From assembly GCA_043743335.1 (NCBI GenBank), contig JAYTWR010000041.1, positions 1 through 64,000 on the forward strand: DNA of 64,000 bases, given 5' to 3'. Numbering within the stretch: the first letter of the stretch is position 1; each line of letters begins with the position of its first letter. The notes below the pieces were generated by a model. The model made no database searches. It was not told the origin of the DNA and saw only the letters and a list, made by a program, of their open reading frames with translations. This document shows positions 53,282 through 63,323 of the stretch, one piece after another. This DNA comes from UBA5216 sp043743335 (GTDB lineage: Bacteria; Pseudomonadota; Gammaproteobacteria; Burkholderiales; SG8-41). Both the position numbers and the translations under genes were made by a program.

Positions 53282-54955
53282 ATGGCGAATCAAAACCGGT
53301 TGTGCGCTCTGCGTCCTCAATCTTTGTTGTCTTCGGCCGTGCGGCGGCAGCGTGGCTTGGCGGATTTGAAAATTCTGATCCTGCTGGGGGTGATATTTCT
53401 GGTGCCCGTCGCGATCAGCACTTGGTTTCTGGTGCAAAAGCAGCGCGCTGAAATCGCCTTGGTTGAGCAAGAAGTGGCCGTATCGGAATATGTGGGCACG
53501 CTGCGCAGCGTGGTACAGGCATCGGGCCGCGAGCGCGGCGGGCAAGCCAAGCCCGGCGAACTCAACAATGCCATTGCTGCCGCCGAGGCCGTGCAGTCGC
53601 GTGCGGGCGCGGTAGCGGACGCAGCCGGCTGGACAAAAGTGAACGCCGCGTGGGCGCGGATCGCAGGCGGCACTGAAAAGCTGGATGCCGAGCAAATGCG
53701 CGAGGCTTATGCAGGTTTTGACAATGCGCTGGCCGGGCATGTGCTGGAAGTCGCAGCGCGTGCGCCGGGTGCGGTGGATCCCAAAGCACACCGCCAGTCG
53801 CTGGAAACACGCGCGGGCGAGCTGAAAGAATTTTTGTTGCGCATGCTCGGCCTGACCATCATGTGCGTGGCGGGGGCGTTGATCGGGTTTTTCCTGTTGG
53901 GTCGCAAGCTCGTCAGCACCACGCGCGAGCGCGACATGACGGCACGCCGTGACGCCGACGAAAACAAGCGCAATCAAGACGCCATTTTGCGCCTGATGAA
54001 TGAAATGGCTTCGCTGGCGGACGGCGACCTCACCACCAAGGCTACCGTATCGGAAGACATCACCGGCGCCATTGCTGATTCGGTCAACCTGACCGTCGGC
54101 GAACTGCGCAATCTGGTGTCGGGCGTGAACAAAACGGCGGACGAGGTGACTACCAGCGCGGCGGGTGCGAGCATCGTGTCACAGCGTTTGTTGACCACCG
54201 CTAGCAGCCAGGGCGAAGAGCTCAGCAAGGCGGGCGACTCCGTAGAGCTGATGACGCAATCCATCGGTGAAGTGTCGAAAAGCGCCGGCCAGTCGGCGGA
54301 AGTGGCGCGCCAATCACTGGTGACAGCCGAGCGTGGCTCGCAGGCGGTGCAAAATTCCATCAAGTCGATGAACCAGATTCGCGACCAGATTCAAGAGACC
54401 TCCAAGCGCATCAAGCGGCTGGGTGAATCGTCGCAGGAAATCGGCGAGATCGTGGAATTGATTTCTGACATCACCGAGCAAACCAACGTGCTGGCGTTGA
54501 ATGCCGCGATTCAGGCGGCAACGGCCGGTGAAGCGGGTCGCGGCTTCGCGGTGGTGGCGGAAGAAGTGCAGCGCCTCGCCGAGCGTTCCAGCGAGGCGAC
54601 CAAGCAGATCGGCGCTATTGTCAAAGCCATTCAGGCGGACACGCAAGACGCGGTAGCCGCCATGGAGAAAAGCACGCAGGGGGTGGTCGAAGGCGCGCAA
54701 TTGTCAGACGCGGCGGGCAGTGCGCTGTCGGAAATCGACACGGTGACCAAAGAACTCGCCGAGCGTATTCAGAACATCGCCGTCAGTACCGAAATGCAGG
54801 TGGATATTGCGCGCGAAGTGGCCAAGAGCATGCACAACTCGCTTAAGCTGACCAGCGAAGCCACCATGGGCACCAACGAAACGGCAGCGACGATTAAAGA
54901 GCTCGCAGCGCGCGCACGGCAATTGAAGGCCTCAGTGTCGCGTTTCAAAGTCTGA
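53282..54955 (+). CDS. pilJ: Pilus chemosensory receptor PilJ
   Basis: 557 residues from the ATG at 53282, which has GGGGAAG upstream; an ATG at 53258 is an alternative. Two transmembrane helices (LILLGVIFLVPVAISTWFLV and the LGLTIMCVAGALIGFFLLG segment) enclose a short periplasmic part of about 130 residues. A HAMP-like region and a methyl-accepting signalling domain follow, with the hairpin tip EQTNVLALNAAIQAATAGEAG. It is somewhat shorter than Pseudomonas PilJ. It senses pilus-linked or surface cues for ChpA. Confidence 0.93.
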   Translation: MANQNRLCALRPQSLLSSAVRRQRGLADLKILILLGVIFLVPVAISTWFLVQKQRAEIALVEQEVAVSEYVGTLRSVVQASGRERGGQAKPGELNNAIAAAEAVQSRAGAVADAAGWTKVNAAWARIAGGTEKLDAEQMREAYAGFDNALAGHVLEVAARAPGAVDPKAHRQSLETRAGELKEFLLRMLGLTIMCVAGALIGFFLLGRKLVSTTRERDMTARRDADENKRNQDAILRLMNEMASLADGDLTTKATVSEDITGAIADSVNLTVGELRNLVSGVNKTADEVTTSAAGASIVSQRLLTTASSQGEELSKAGDSVELMTQSIGEVSKSAGQSAEVARQSLVTAERGSQAVQNSIKSMNQIRDQIQETSKRIKRLGESSQEIGEIVELISDITEQTNVLALNAAIQAATAGEAGRGFAVVAEEVQRLAERSSEATKQIGAIVKAIQADTQDAVAAMEKSTQGVVEGAQLSDAAGSALSEIDTVTKELAERIQNIAVSTEMQVDIAREVAKSMHNSLKLTSEATMGTNETAATIKELAARARQLKASVSRFKV

Positions 54956-54987
54956 TGTGTTTTGGTAGCGCTGCATAAAAACGTAAT

Positions 54988-55002
54988 AAAATCAATTAGT
55001 TA
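54988..55002 (+). repeat. Dispersed AT-rich word upstream of chpA
   Basis: AAAATCAATTAGTTA, identical to 11778-11792 including upstream AAT. It ends 11 bases before the chpA start and is followed by a TATAAT sequence. Confidence 0.65.
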
Positions 55003-55013
55003 GGATATAATTC

Positions 55014-58000
55014 ATGAACGCAGCAGCACCCGCGATGATTCAGTCGATGGCCACGGTACGGGATGCCGTCGGCGAGGCATTGCGGGCTACCGGTGCAGCG
55101 CTGGCAGCGGGTGGCGGCATGGCGGTGGCGGAGGCGCAGCGCTATTGGCGTCCGGCGCATGCTGCGATGCAAATGGTGAATCACCCCGCGCTGTTGCTGT
55201 TCAGCACGGCGTTGGGGGCGGTAATTCCGCTGGCCAATACGGCTGCAGCGTTTGCCCAAGGCAGCGACGCACAGCTTGCTTTTATGCATCGGCTCATTGC
55301 CGGGCAGCCCGATCAACCCATGAGTTTGTGGCCGGCGTATGAGGCCCTGCAACGAGCGCGCGGTGTTGAACATCCGAATCAGGCTGAGCTGTTTTTCCCC
55401 AACGTCTTGCTCGGGCCGGGTGACAACCCGGCGGCCACACCACTCAATGCCGAGGAACTGCGCGGCGCGCGGCGCGTGTTTGAAGCAGGGCTGCTGCAGT
55501 GGTTGCGCAAAGGCGATGTTGCCGGGCAAAAACAAGTGGCTGCTGCGGTGCGGCGTATTGAGGGTTCGCTGAACAGCAGCGCTGACCGGCGGCTGTGGTG
55601 GATTGCGCGTGGCGTACTCGAAGCGGTGCAGCAGGGGGCACTGGAGGCCGACGCGTCGGTGCGCCGCTTGGCTACGCAATTGAATTTGCAGTTGGGGCGT
55701 TTAGTACAAGGGCCGGCGCCGGTGGCGGGCAATTTGCTGCGCGATGCGCTGTTTTTGGCAGCGCGCGCCCAGCCGCAGGCGAATACGCCGCTACTGGCTG
55801 AAGTGCGGCGCGTTTACGCATTAGATGGCGCACTCGATACGGCGGCCGCGCCGACGGCGGGCGGGTTTAGCGCAGAGGCGGTTGCAGCCGCACGGCTGAG
55901 CGCAGACGGATTGCAGACGCTGTGGAGCCATTGCGCAGCAGGTGCTGGCGCTTTTGCCGAATTCGCGCAACGCACGCAAGCGCTGGCTGGCGCGTGCGAG
56001 GCCTTGGGCGAACCGGCGCTGACAGCGTTGGTGATGCAACTGGCCGATGCTGCCCGGCAGCTCACGCAGCCGGGCGCACAGGTTCACGATGCCACCGCGC
56101 TCGAAGTGGCGTGTGCGCTACTCATGATAGAGCCGGTGCTCGCGGCGAATCATGCGCCGGAGGCAGCGTTCGCTGAGCGTGCGCGCCATATGGCGGCGCG
56201 CGTTAAAGTGAGTTTGGATGCACCGCAAGCCTTGCGTGATATGCCGCCCGCGCAATTGCACGACGCGCAGGCGCAGCAGCAGCAAACAGCGCAGTACGCG
56301 GCGGTTGTGCACACCGAAGTGGCACGTGCGCTGCAGGATATTGAATTGACGCTCGATGGCTGGTTTCGCGATACCAGCGCACCCGGCGCAATCGCCGGTT
56401 TGGACAAACCGTTCCGGCAGGCTGCAGGCGCATTGAGCGTGCTGGGGCATGCCGACGCAGCGGCACTGTCGGAACAGTGCCGTTTGGACGTGGCGCAATA
56501 CGCGCGTGGCGCGGCTTGCGGTGAGACCGAGCAGCGCGCGCTAGCGGCGCGGCTGGCGGCATTGAGTGCGTTTGTCGAAGCCGCCAAACTGGGGCCGACC
56601 AAGCTGGTGTTGCCCGCTACAGCCGCCGCAGCCGCAGAAGCGCCGGTTGAATTGCTGTCGCTGGATTTGGCGCTTGACCCTGTGGCGTCGGCGATAACGT
56701 TGGCCCCGGTCGTTACGCCACCAGTGACGGTTTTGGTAGACAGCGCCGGCGATACCGATCCTGAAATGCTGGATATCTTTCTGGAAGAAGCCGTCGAAGT
56801 GCTCGGCACGATTGCCGATACCGCGCCGCAAAGCCGCGCACAACCGCAAGATCAGGAACTACTCACCACGCTGCGTCGTGCGTTTCACACGCTCAAAGGC
56901 AGTGGGCGCATGGTGGGGCTAAAGCACATCGGCGAGGCCGCGTATGCGATCGAGCAAGTGTTTAACGAACTGTCGCCGACGCAGCGCCCCGGCACGCCGG
57001 ATTTGTATCGCTTAGTTGATTACGCGCACGGCGACTTTACGCGCTGGATACATGCGCTTCGCGAGCACAAGCGGGCGCAGGTTAATTCATCTCAACTAAT
57101 TGATTTTGCAGAGAAATTTCGTTCCGGCACAGCACTGCCTGACGTGCTGTCTGACGCGCGGCCCGCAGCCGCGCCCATCGTCAGCGACACCGTGCAGGTG
57201 GGTGATATCAGCATCAGCCGCAGTCTCTACGACATCATGTTGCCGGAAGCACAGCAAAATGCGGCAGTGCTGCAAGCCGAAAATGCGCAACTGCACAGCG
57301 GCGCGAAAGTCAGTGAAGCCTTCTTGCGCGCCGCGCACACCTTAAGCGGCATTGCTGGCACGGCCGGGTTCGACGCGATTCGTGCGCTGGGCGCCAGCCT
57401 AGAGCGCGTGCTGCAAAGCGCGACTGATCGGGATGTAGCACCGCCTGATGACGCACGCGCACTAATGACGCGCGCCGTGGCCGCGCTGTCGGCGCAGGTG
57501 GCGAGCATCGGCGTAACACAAGCGCCCGCAGCACACATCGATTTAATTCAGGCGTTGAGTGACGTAGGTTTGGGTCGCTCGGTCGCAGCCACGCCCGTGG
57601 TGCAAGAGATTGTCGTGCCCGCAGTCGAAGCGGCTGCGCCACAGCCGGTGGGGACGACACTGAATTTTATGGCAGAACCCCCCGCCGCAGCGCCTACGCC
57701 CGCAGCCGAAACCATGGCTCAAAGTGGCATGACGCAATTGATGACCTCGCCCGCCGAAGGCGGTGGTATTGAGCGGCGCGCGTATCGTTTGAAAGACGAT
57801 ATCGATCCGCAATTGCTGCAAATATTTCTCGAAGAAGCCGCCGAGCTGGTGCCGCAGGTCGGGCAGGATTTACGCGACTGGCGTGTGCGCCCGGATGACC
57901 AGCTCGTGCCGCAGTCGCTCAAACGCCTGCTGCACACGTTAAAGGGCAGCGCGCGCATGGCAGGTGCGATGGCGCTGGGCCAGTTGACGCACAGCATGGA

Positions 58001-60146
58001 GTCGCGCATCGAAAACGCGCAATTGCTGCCGTCGATCCCCGCGCTGTTGTTTGATGATCTGGAAACGTCGTTCGACCGCATCGGCACGCTGATTTCGCGT
58101 TTGCAGAGCGACAAGTCCGTGGATGCGCCCGTCACCGATGCCGCACTGCCGGCGCTACTGTCGCCCGCCATGGACGAAATGTCGCGCACCATGCATATGG
58201 CGACGGCCAGTGGCGACATGACGCAAGCGATTCCTGTGCAATCCGTCGCAGGTGCCGCAGGTGCCGCAGACGCCACACAGGCCTTGCCCGGCCAGCCGGT
58301 GAGTATGCAGCGGCCGCTCATTCGCGTGCGCGCCGATTTGATAGACCGCTTGGCCAATCAGGCCGGCGAGGTGAGTATCGCGCGGGCGCGCGTGTCGGCT
58401 GAATTGCGCAGCGCGCGCGGTTCACTGCGCGATTTGACCGAGAACATCGGACGCCTGCGCGCGCAATTGCGCGAACTCGAAATCGCTGCTGAAACGCAAA
58501 TGCAGTCGCGCTTTACGCCGCAGCCCGAAGCCAACGGCGAAAAATTCGACCCACTGGAATTTGACCGTTTCACGCGCCTGCAAGAATTAACGCGTCTGAT
58601 GGCCGAGAGCGTCAACGACGTGGCCACGGTGCAGCACAACCTCGCGCGCGATCTGGATGAAGGCGAAAAAGCCCTCGCCGCGCAGGCGCAAATGACACGC
58701 GATGTGCAGCAGGATTTGATGGCCATCCGCATGGTGCCGTTCGCCAGTCTGTCAGACCGGCTGTATCGCGTGGCGCGGCTGTCTGCCAAAGAAAACGAAA
58801 AGCGCGTGGCGTTTGACATCACCGGCGGGCACGTTGAAGTCGATCGCGGCGTGATCGAGCGCATCGCCGCACCGCTGGAGCATTTACTGCGCAACGCCAT
58901 TGTGCACGGCATTGAACCGGCAAAGCAGCGTGTGGCCGACGGCAAGGCTGAAGCCGGCGCACTGACGCTTGAAGTGCGCCCGGAAGGTAACGAAGTCGTG
59001 ATTACGCTGTCCGACGACGGCGCGGGCTTGAACATTGAACGCATCCGCGAAAAGGCCATCGGCCTTGGACTGATGCGCGAGAACGAGCGGTTGACCGATC
59101 AGCAAATCGGCAACTTTATTTTCCGTTCCGGTTTCAGCACCGCAGGTGAGGTCACCACCGAGGCCGGGCGTGGCGTGGGCATGGACGTGGTGATGAGCGA
59201 AATCACCGCCCTGAGCGGACGCGTGGGCACAGCCTTCCAGCGCGGCAAGGGCACCACCTTTACCATTCATTTGCCGCTGACGCTCTCCGTATTGCAGGCG
59301 GTGGTGTTGCGGCTGGGCGGCAACTACTACGGCGTGCCCACCATGATGGTAGAGCAGGTACAGCGGTTGAAGGCCGATGTGCTGGGCGCGTCGCATGCGA
59401 CACAGGTGATTGAGTGGCAGGGCACGCGTTACCCGTTTCACCACCTCGGCGCGCTGCTGGAATTGGGCACGGGCTTTGACGAAGCGGCGGCACCTCCTTA
59501 TGGCTCAGTGGTGCTGCTGCGCAGTGGTGCAAACCGCGCCGCCATTCAGGTGGACGATATCGTCGGCGGGCAGGAAATTGTCATCAAGAACATCGGCGCA
59601 CAACTGGCGCGCGTGCCGGGAGTCACCGGTGCTGCGGTGTTGGGCTCTGGTGAAACCGTGCTCATCCTCAATCCGGTGGTACTGTCGCAACGCCATATTG
59701 AAGCGCTGGCGAATGCCACGGGCGACAATACGGCCGGTGCGCCGGGTGCCGCAGCGGAACCTGAGCGCCAGCGCAGCGTATTGGTGGTGGACGATTCGCT
59801 GACGGTGCGCAAGATTACCGGGCGCCTGTTGAGTCGCGAAGGCTACATCGTGCTGGTGGCCAAAGACGGCGTCGAGGCGCTGGAGAAAATGCGTGATCAG
59901 GTGCCAGACGTGATGATTACCGACGTCGAAATGCCACGCATGGACGGCTTTGATCTCACGCGCAGCGTGCGCGCCGAAGCCGCGTTTAAGGGCTTACCGA
60001 TTATCATGATTACCTCGCGCACGGCGGATAAGCATCGTCAACACGCCAGCGAGCTGGGCGTGGATGTGTTTCTCGGCAAGCCGTATGAAGAAAGTGAACT
60101 GCTGGGGCATATCGCAACGCTGGCCAAGCGCTCGATAGTGGCTTAA
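55014..60146 (+). CDS. chpA: Pil-Chp hybrid histidine kinase (CheA-type) with receiver
   Basis: 1710 residues. The N-terminal 560 residues are helical and lack a recognisable active HPt. Three HPt-like domains follow with His625 (HTLKGSGRM), His775 (HTLSGIAGT, Lys replaced by Ser) and His974 (HTLKGSARM). The CheA core has VRADLIDRLANQAGEVSIAR, N-box LLRNAIVHGIEPAK, G boxes DDGAGLN and AGRGVGMDVV, then a CheW-like domain and a C-terminal receiver with Asp1637 (VMITDVEMPRMDGFD). It phosphorylates PilG and PilH. The stop codon starts a 13-base tandem repeat. Confidence 0.95.
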   Translation: MNAAAPAMIQSMATVRDAVGEALRATGAALAAGGGMAVAEAQRYWRPAHAAMQMVNHPALLLFSTALGAVIPLANTAAAFAQGSDAQLAFMHRLIAGQPDQPMSLWPAYEALQRARGVEHPNQAELFFPNVLLGPGDNPAATPLNAEELRGARRVFEAGLLQWLRKGDVAGQKQVAAAVRRIEGSLNSSADRRLWWIARGVLEAVQQGALEADASVRRLATQLNLQLGRLVQGPAPVAGNLLRDALFLAARAQPQANTPLLAEVRRVYALDGALDTAAAPTAGGFSAEAVAAARLSADGLQTLWSHCAAGAGAFAEFAQRTQALAGACEALGEPALTALVMQLADAARQLTQPGAQVHDATALEVACALLMIEPVLAANHAPEAAFAERARHMAARVKVSLDAPQALRDMPPAQLHDAQAQQQQTAQYAAVVHTEVARALQDIELTLDGWFRDTSAPGAIAGLDKPFRQAAGALSVLGHADAAALSEQCRLDVAQYARGAACGETEQRALAARLAALSAFVEAAKLGPTKLVLPATAAAAAEAPVELLSLDLALDPVASAITLAPVVTPPVTVLVDSAGDTDPEMLDIFLEEAVEVLGTIADTAPQSRAQPQDQELLTTLRRAFHTLKGSGRMVGLKHIGEAAYAIEQVFNELSPTQRPGTPDLYRLVDYAHGDFTRWIHALREHKRAQVNSSQLIDFAEKFRSGTALPDVLSDARPAAAPIVSDTVQVGDISISRSLYDIMLPEAQQNAAVLQAENAQLHSGAKVSEAFLRAAHTLSGIAGTAGFDAIRALGASLERVLQSATDRDVAPPDDARALMTRAVAALSAQVASIGVTQAPAAHIDLIQALSDVGLGRSVAATPVVQEIVVPAVEAAAPQPVGTTLNFMAEPPAAAPTPAAETMAQSGMTQLMTSPAEGGGIERRAYRLKDDIDPQLLQIFLEEAAELVPQVGQDLRDWRVRPDDQLVPQSLKRLLHTLKGSARMAGAMALGQLTHSMESRIENAQLLPSIPALLFDDLETSFDRIGTLISRLQSDKSVDAPVTDAALPALLSPAMDEMSRTMHMATASGDMTQAIPVQSVAGAAGAADATQALPGQPVSMQRPLIRVRADLIDRLANQAGEVSIARARVSAELRSARGSLRDLTENIGRLRAQLRELEIAAETQMQSRFTPQPEANGEKFDPLEFDRFTRLQELTRLMAESVNDVATVQHNLARDLDEGEKALAAQAQMTRDVQQDLMAIRMVPFASLSDRLYRVARLSAKENEKRVAFDITGGHVEVDRGVIERIAAPLEHLLRNAIVHGIEPAKQRVADGKAEAGALTLEVRPEGNEVVITLSDDGAGLNIERIREKAIGLGLMRENERLTDQQIGNFIFRSGFSTAGEVTTEAGRGVGMDVVMSEITALSGRVGTAFQRGKGTTFTIHLPLTLSVLQAVVLRLGGNYYGVPTMMVEQVQRLKADVLGASHATQVIEWQGTRYPFHHLGALLELGTGFDEAAAPPYGSVVLLRSGANRAAIQVDDIVGGQEIVIKNIGAQLARVPGVTGAAVLGSGETVLILNPVVLSQRHIEALANATGDNTAGAPGAAAEPERQRSVLVVDDSLTVRKITGRLLSREGYIVLVAKDGVEALEKMRDQVPDVMITDVEMPRMDGFDLTRSVRAEAAFKGLPIIMITSRTADKHRQHASELGVDVFLGKPYEESELLGHIATLAKRSIVA
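57093..57107 (-). repeat. Dispersed AT-rich word, coding copy in chpA
   Basis: The minus strand reads AAAATCAATTAGTTG; forwards it encodes QLIDF within the linker after the first HPt domain. Confidence 0.5.
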
Positions 60147-60199
60147 CTACGGCGCTTAACTACGGCGCTTAACTACCGCGCTTAACCACGGCGCTTAAG
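60141..60199. repeat. 13-base tandem repeat starting on the chpA stop codon
   Basis: About 4.5 copies of GCTTAACTACGGC. The first copy contains the chpA TAA (60144-60146) and each later copy repeats it. Remaining spacer to clpB (60200-60316) holds one AT-rich word copy. Confidence 0.85.
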
Positions 60200-60221
60200 A
60201 TTGATGCCTAAAACACTATTT

Positions 60222-60236
60222 AAAATCAAATAGTTA
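60222..60236 (+). repeat. Dispersed AT-rich word upstream of clpB
   Basis: AAAATCAAATAGTTA, close to the copy at 47475-47489. Confidence 0.6.
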
Positions 60237-60316
60237 CAAGTATTGTCGAAGCGTCTTGAATCCGCTCGCGCGGCCCCCATCTGTGATTGCATAGAGACCA
60301 TACAAGGCGGGCTGCG

Positions 60317-62905
60317 ATGCGATTCGACAAATTCACCACCAAATTTCAACAAGCGTTTTCCGATGCGCAAAGCGCGGCGGTGCGCCACGACAATGCGTAT
60401 ATCGAGCCGCAGCATTTGCTGCATGCGCTGATTCAACAGCAGGACGGCGGCACCACATCTTTGCTCGGACGTGCGGGTGCCAATGTGCCCGCGTTGCGCG
60501 GTGCGCTTGCGCAAGCGGTGGAGCGGCTGCCGAAGGTGGAGGGAACGGGGGGCGAAGTCAATGTGTCTCGCGAACTCGCCAATCTGCTGAACGTGACAGA
60601 CAAAGAAGCGCAGAAGCACGACGACCAGTTTGTTGCCTCCGAAATGTTTTTGCTGGCGCTGACACAAGACAAAGGCGAAACCGGCCGGTTGCTCAAGCAA
60701 AGCGGCGCGACGCGCCCTGCGCTGGAGCAGGCGATCAACGCGGTTCGTGGCGGCGAAGGCGTGCAAAGCCCAGAGGCGGAAGGCGCTCGCGAGGCGTTGA
60801 AAAAATATACGACGGATCTCACCGAGCGCGCAGCGTCCGGCAAGCTCGATCCGGTGATTGGGCGTGATGATGAAATCCGCCGCGTGATTCAAATCTTGCA
60901 ACGGCGCACGAAGAACAATCCGGTGCTGATTGGCGAACCGGGCGTGGGTAAGACGGCTATCGTTGAAGGCTTGGCGCAGCGCATCGTTAACGGCGAAGTG
61001 CCGGAGACTTTGAAGAACAAACGCGTGCTGTCGCTCGACATGGCCGCCTTGCTGGCCGGCGCCAAATACCGTGGCGAGTTTGAAGAACGGCTTAAATCGG
61101 TGCTCAAAGAAATCGCGCAGGACGAAGGCCAAACCATTGTTTTTATTGATGAATTACACACCATGGTGGGTGCGGGTAAGGCCGAGGGCGCTATCGACGC
61201 AGGCAATATGCTCAAGCCCGCTCTCGCGCGCGGCGAGCTGCATTGCGTGGGCGCGACCACGCTTGATGAGTACCGCAAATACGTCGAAAAAGACGCTGCG
61301 CTGGAACGCCGCTTCCAGCAAGTGATGGTGGACGAGCCCAGCGTCGAAAGCACCATTGCCATCCTACGCGGTCTGCAAGAGAAGTACGAGCTGCATCACG
61401 GCGTGGATATTACCGACCCGGCCATCGTGGCGGCGGCGGAACTGTCGCATCGTTATATAACGTCACGCTTTTTGCCGGACAAGGCGATTGACCTGATTGA
61501 CGAGGCGGCGTCGCGCGTCAAAATGGAAATCGATTCCAAACCCGAGGTGATGGATAAACTCGACCGGCGCTTGATTCAACTGAAAATTGAGCGTGAGGCC
61601 ATCAAACGCGAAAAAGACGAGGCGTCGAAAAAGCGGCTGGAATTGATTGAAATGGAAATCCAGTCGCTATCGCGCGAGTACGCCGATCTCGAAGAAATCT
61701 GGAAGGCCGAAAAAGCCCAAGTGCAGGGCAGCACGCACATCAAAGAAGAAATCGAGCGTGTGCGTGCCGACATCGTAAAACTGCAACGCGAAGGCAAGCT
61801 CGACAAAGTGGCCGAGCTGCAATACGGCAAGCTGCCGCAACTTGAAGCGCAGCTAAAGCAAGCGGAAAAGAGCAGTGGCGAGATCAAGCACAAGCTGCTG
61901 CGCACGCAAGTGGGCACCGACGAAATTGCCGAAGTGGTGTCACGCGCGACGGGCATCCCCGTGTCGCGCATGATGCAGGGCGAGCGTGAAAAGCTGCTCA
62001 AAATGGAAGAGCGCTTACATGGTCGTGTGGTGGGGCAAGACGAAGCCGTGCGCTTGGTGGCGGACGCCATACGCCGTTCGCGCGCCGGGCTGGGCGATCC
62101 CAAGCGGCCGTATGGGTCATTTTTGTTTCTCGGCCCCACGGGTGTGGGCAAAACCGAGTTGTGCAAAACACTGGCAGAATTTTTATTTGATGCCGAAGAT
62201 CATTTGATTCGCATCGATATGTCGGAATTCATGGAAAAGCATTCCGTTGCGCGGCTCATCGGCGCGCCGCCGGGCTATGTGGGCTATGAAGAAGGCGGCT
62301 ATCTCACCGAGGCCGTGCGCCGTAAGCCGTACTCGGTCATTTTGCTCGACGAAATCGAAAAAGCGCACCCGGACGTGTTCAACGTGCTGCTGCAAGTGCT
62401 CGACGATGGGCGCATGACCGACGGCCAAGGCCGCACGGTAGATTTTAAAAACACGGTAATCGTGATGACCAGCAACATGGGCTCACACATGATCCAGCAA
62501 ATGCAGGGTGACGATTACCAAGTCATCAAACTCGCGGTACTGGGCGAAGTAAAAGCGTATTTCCGCCCGGAGTTTATTAACCGCATCGACGAGATTGTGG
62601 TGTTCCACGGCCTTGATGAAAAACACATTGCCTCGATAGCAAAAATACAACTCGCGTCGCTGGAAAAACGCCTCGCCGCGCTCGACATGAAAATCGATGT
62701 CAGCGAGGCAGCCCTGCGCGAACTGGCAGCAGCAGGCTTCGACCCGGTGTACGGCGCACGGCCTTTGAAGCGCGCGATACAGGCGCAACTCGAAAACCCG
62801 CTCGCCAAGGCCATACTCGAAGGCAAGTTCGCGGCGAAAGACGCGATACGGGTGGACGTGAGCAAGGGCGGCGGGTTTACGTTTGCGAAGCAAACTTTGC
62901 CGTGA
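60317..62905 (+). CDS. clpB: ATP-dependent disaggregase ClpB
   Basis: An 862-residue Hsp100 chaperone that resolves protein aggregates with DnaK. The N-domain (MRFDKFTTKFQQAFSDAQ) is followed by the first AAA module (Walker A GEPGVGKTAIVEGL, Walker B VFIDELHTMVGAG), the coiled-coil M domain (about 410-530), and the second AAA module (GPTGVGKTELCKTL, then ILLDEIEKAHPDVFNVLLQ). No ClpP-binding loop is seen. Met 60317 matches the family start; a Met 10 residues earlier is non-conserved. No sigma-32-type promoter was identified with confidence. Confidence 0.96.
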   Translation: MRFDKFTTKFQQAFSDAQSAAVRHDNAYIEPQHLLHALIQQQDGGTTSLLGRAGANVPALRGALAQAVERLPKVEGTGGEVNVSRELANLLNVTDKEAQKHDDQFVASEMFLLALTQDKGETGRLLKQSGATRPALEQAINAVRGGEGVQSPEAEGAREALKKYTTDLTERAASGKLDPVIGRDDEIRRVIQILQRRTKNNPVLIGEPGVGKTAIVEGLAQRIVNGEVPETLKNKRVLSLDMAALLAGAKYRGEFEERLKSVLKEIAQDEGQTIVFIDELHTMVGAGKAEGAIDAGNMLKPALARGELHCVGATTLDEYRKYVEKDAALERRFQQVMVDEPSVESTIAILRGLQEKYELHHGVDITDPAIVAAAELSHRYITSRFLPDKAIDLIDEAASRVKMEIDSKPEVMDKLDRRLIQLKIEREAIKREKDEASKKRLELIEMEIQSLSREYADLEEIWKAEKAQVQGSTHIKEEIERVRADIVKLQREGKLDKVAELQYGKLPQLEAQLKQAEKSSGEIKHKLLRTQVGTDEIAEVVSRATGIPVSRMMQGEREKLLKMEERLHGRVVGQDEAVRLVADAIRRSRAGLGDPKRPYGSFLFLGPTGVGKTELCKTLAEFLFDAEDHLIRIDMSEFMEKHSVARLIGAPPGYVGYEEGGYLTEAVRRKPYSVILLDEIEKAHPDVFNVLLQVLDDGRMTDGQGRTVDFKNTVIVMTSNMGSHMIQQMQGDDYQVIKLAVLGEVKAYFRPEFINRIDEIVVFHGLDEKHIASIAKIQLASLEKRLAALDMKIDVSEAALRELAAAGFDPVYGARPLKRAIQAQLENPLAKAILEGKFAAKDAIRVDVSKGGGFTFAKQTLP

Positions 62906-63070
62906 GGGTCACGGCAGCGGTGCGTGAGCGCCGTTGCCGGGGTCGCTTGGCCCTATTGCAATTGCTGCATGGTGATTAAAAAATCCTTGCAGGTATATCT
63001 GGCGGGCTTCGGTGTTGCGGTGTGCCCTTGGGTTGCCATTCGCGGCCAGCGTTCTTGAAGTCGCCGATCA

Positions 63071-63322
63071 GCTCCTCCTTCGTTTGAAGCGGTCAGTGAT
63101 TACTTCTATCGCCATGAGCTTTCTGATGGCCTGCCCATCGTGCCACCGACCATTGAGAAAGTTGAAGCGTTTCTGCGCAACGTGGCGGGCTTTTTGCCGC
63201 ACAAAAACGACAAGGCCGCCTTCGGCAATACGTGGCGCGTGGTCATTGCCGAAAACGAAGATACGGTGAAGAAAATCGGCTGGACCAACGTAACCGGTTA
63301 TCCACCGGCGTTATTGCGTTAG
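63071..63322 (+). pseudogene. Fragment of an uncharacterised (UGSC-like) protein
   Basis: The frame reads FEAVSDYFYRHELSDGLPIV then PPTIEKVEAFLRN, then joins VAGFLPHKNDKAAFGNTWRV and ends TGYPPALLR. The DGLPIVPPTIEKVEAFL block recalls the UGSC-type protein group from memory. There is no clear start, and the join after residue 37 suggests an internal deletion. Its stop codon lies one base before the end of the IS66 transposase gene. The spacer 62906-63070 shows nothing else. Confidence 0.4.
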
Positions 63323-63323
63323 T

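Noticed and set aside
55003..55012. TATAAT as the chpA promoter
   Set aside because: It lies only a few bases before the ATG; a leaderless transcript would be required and pilJ is close upstream in the same direction.
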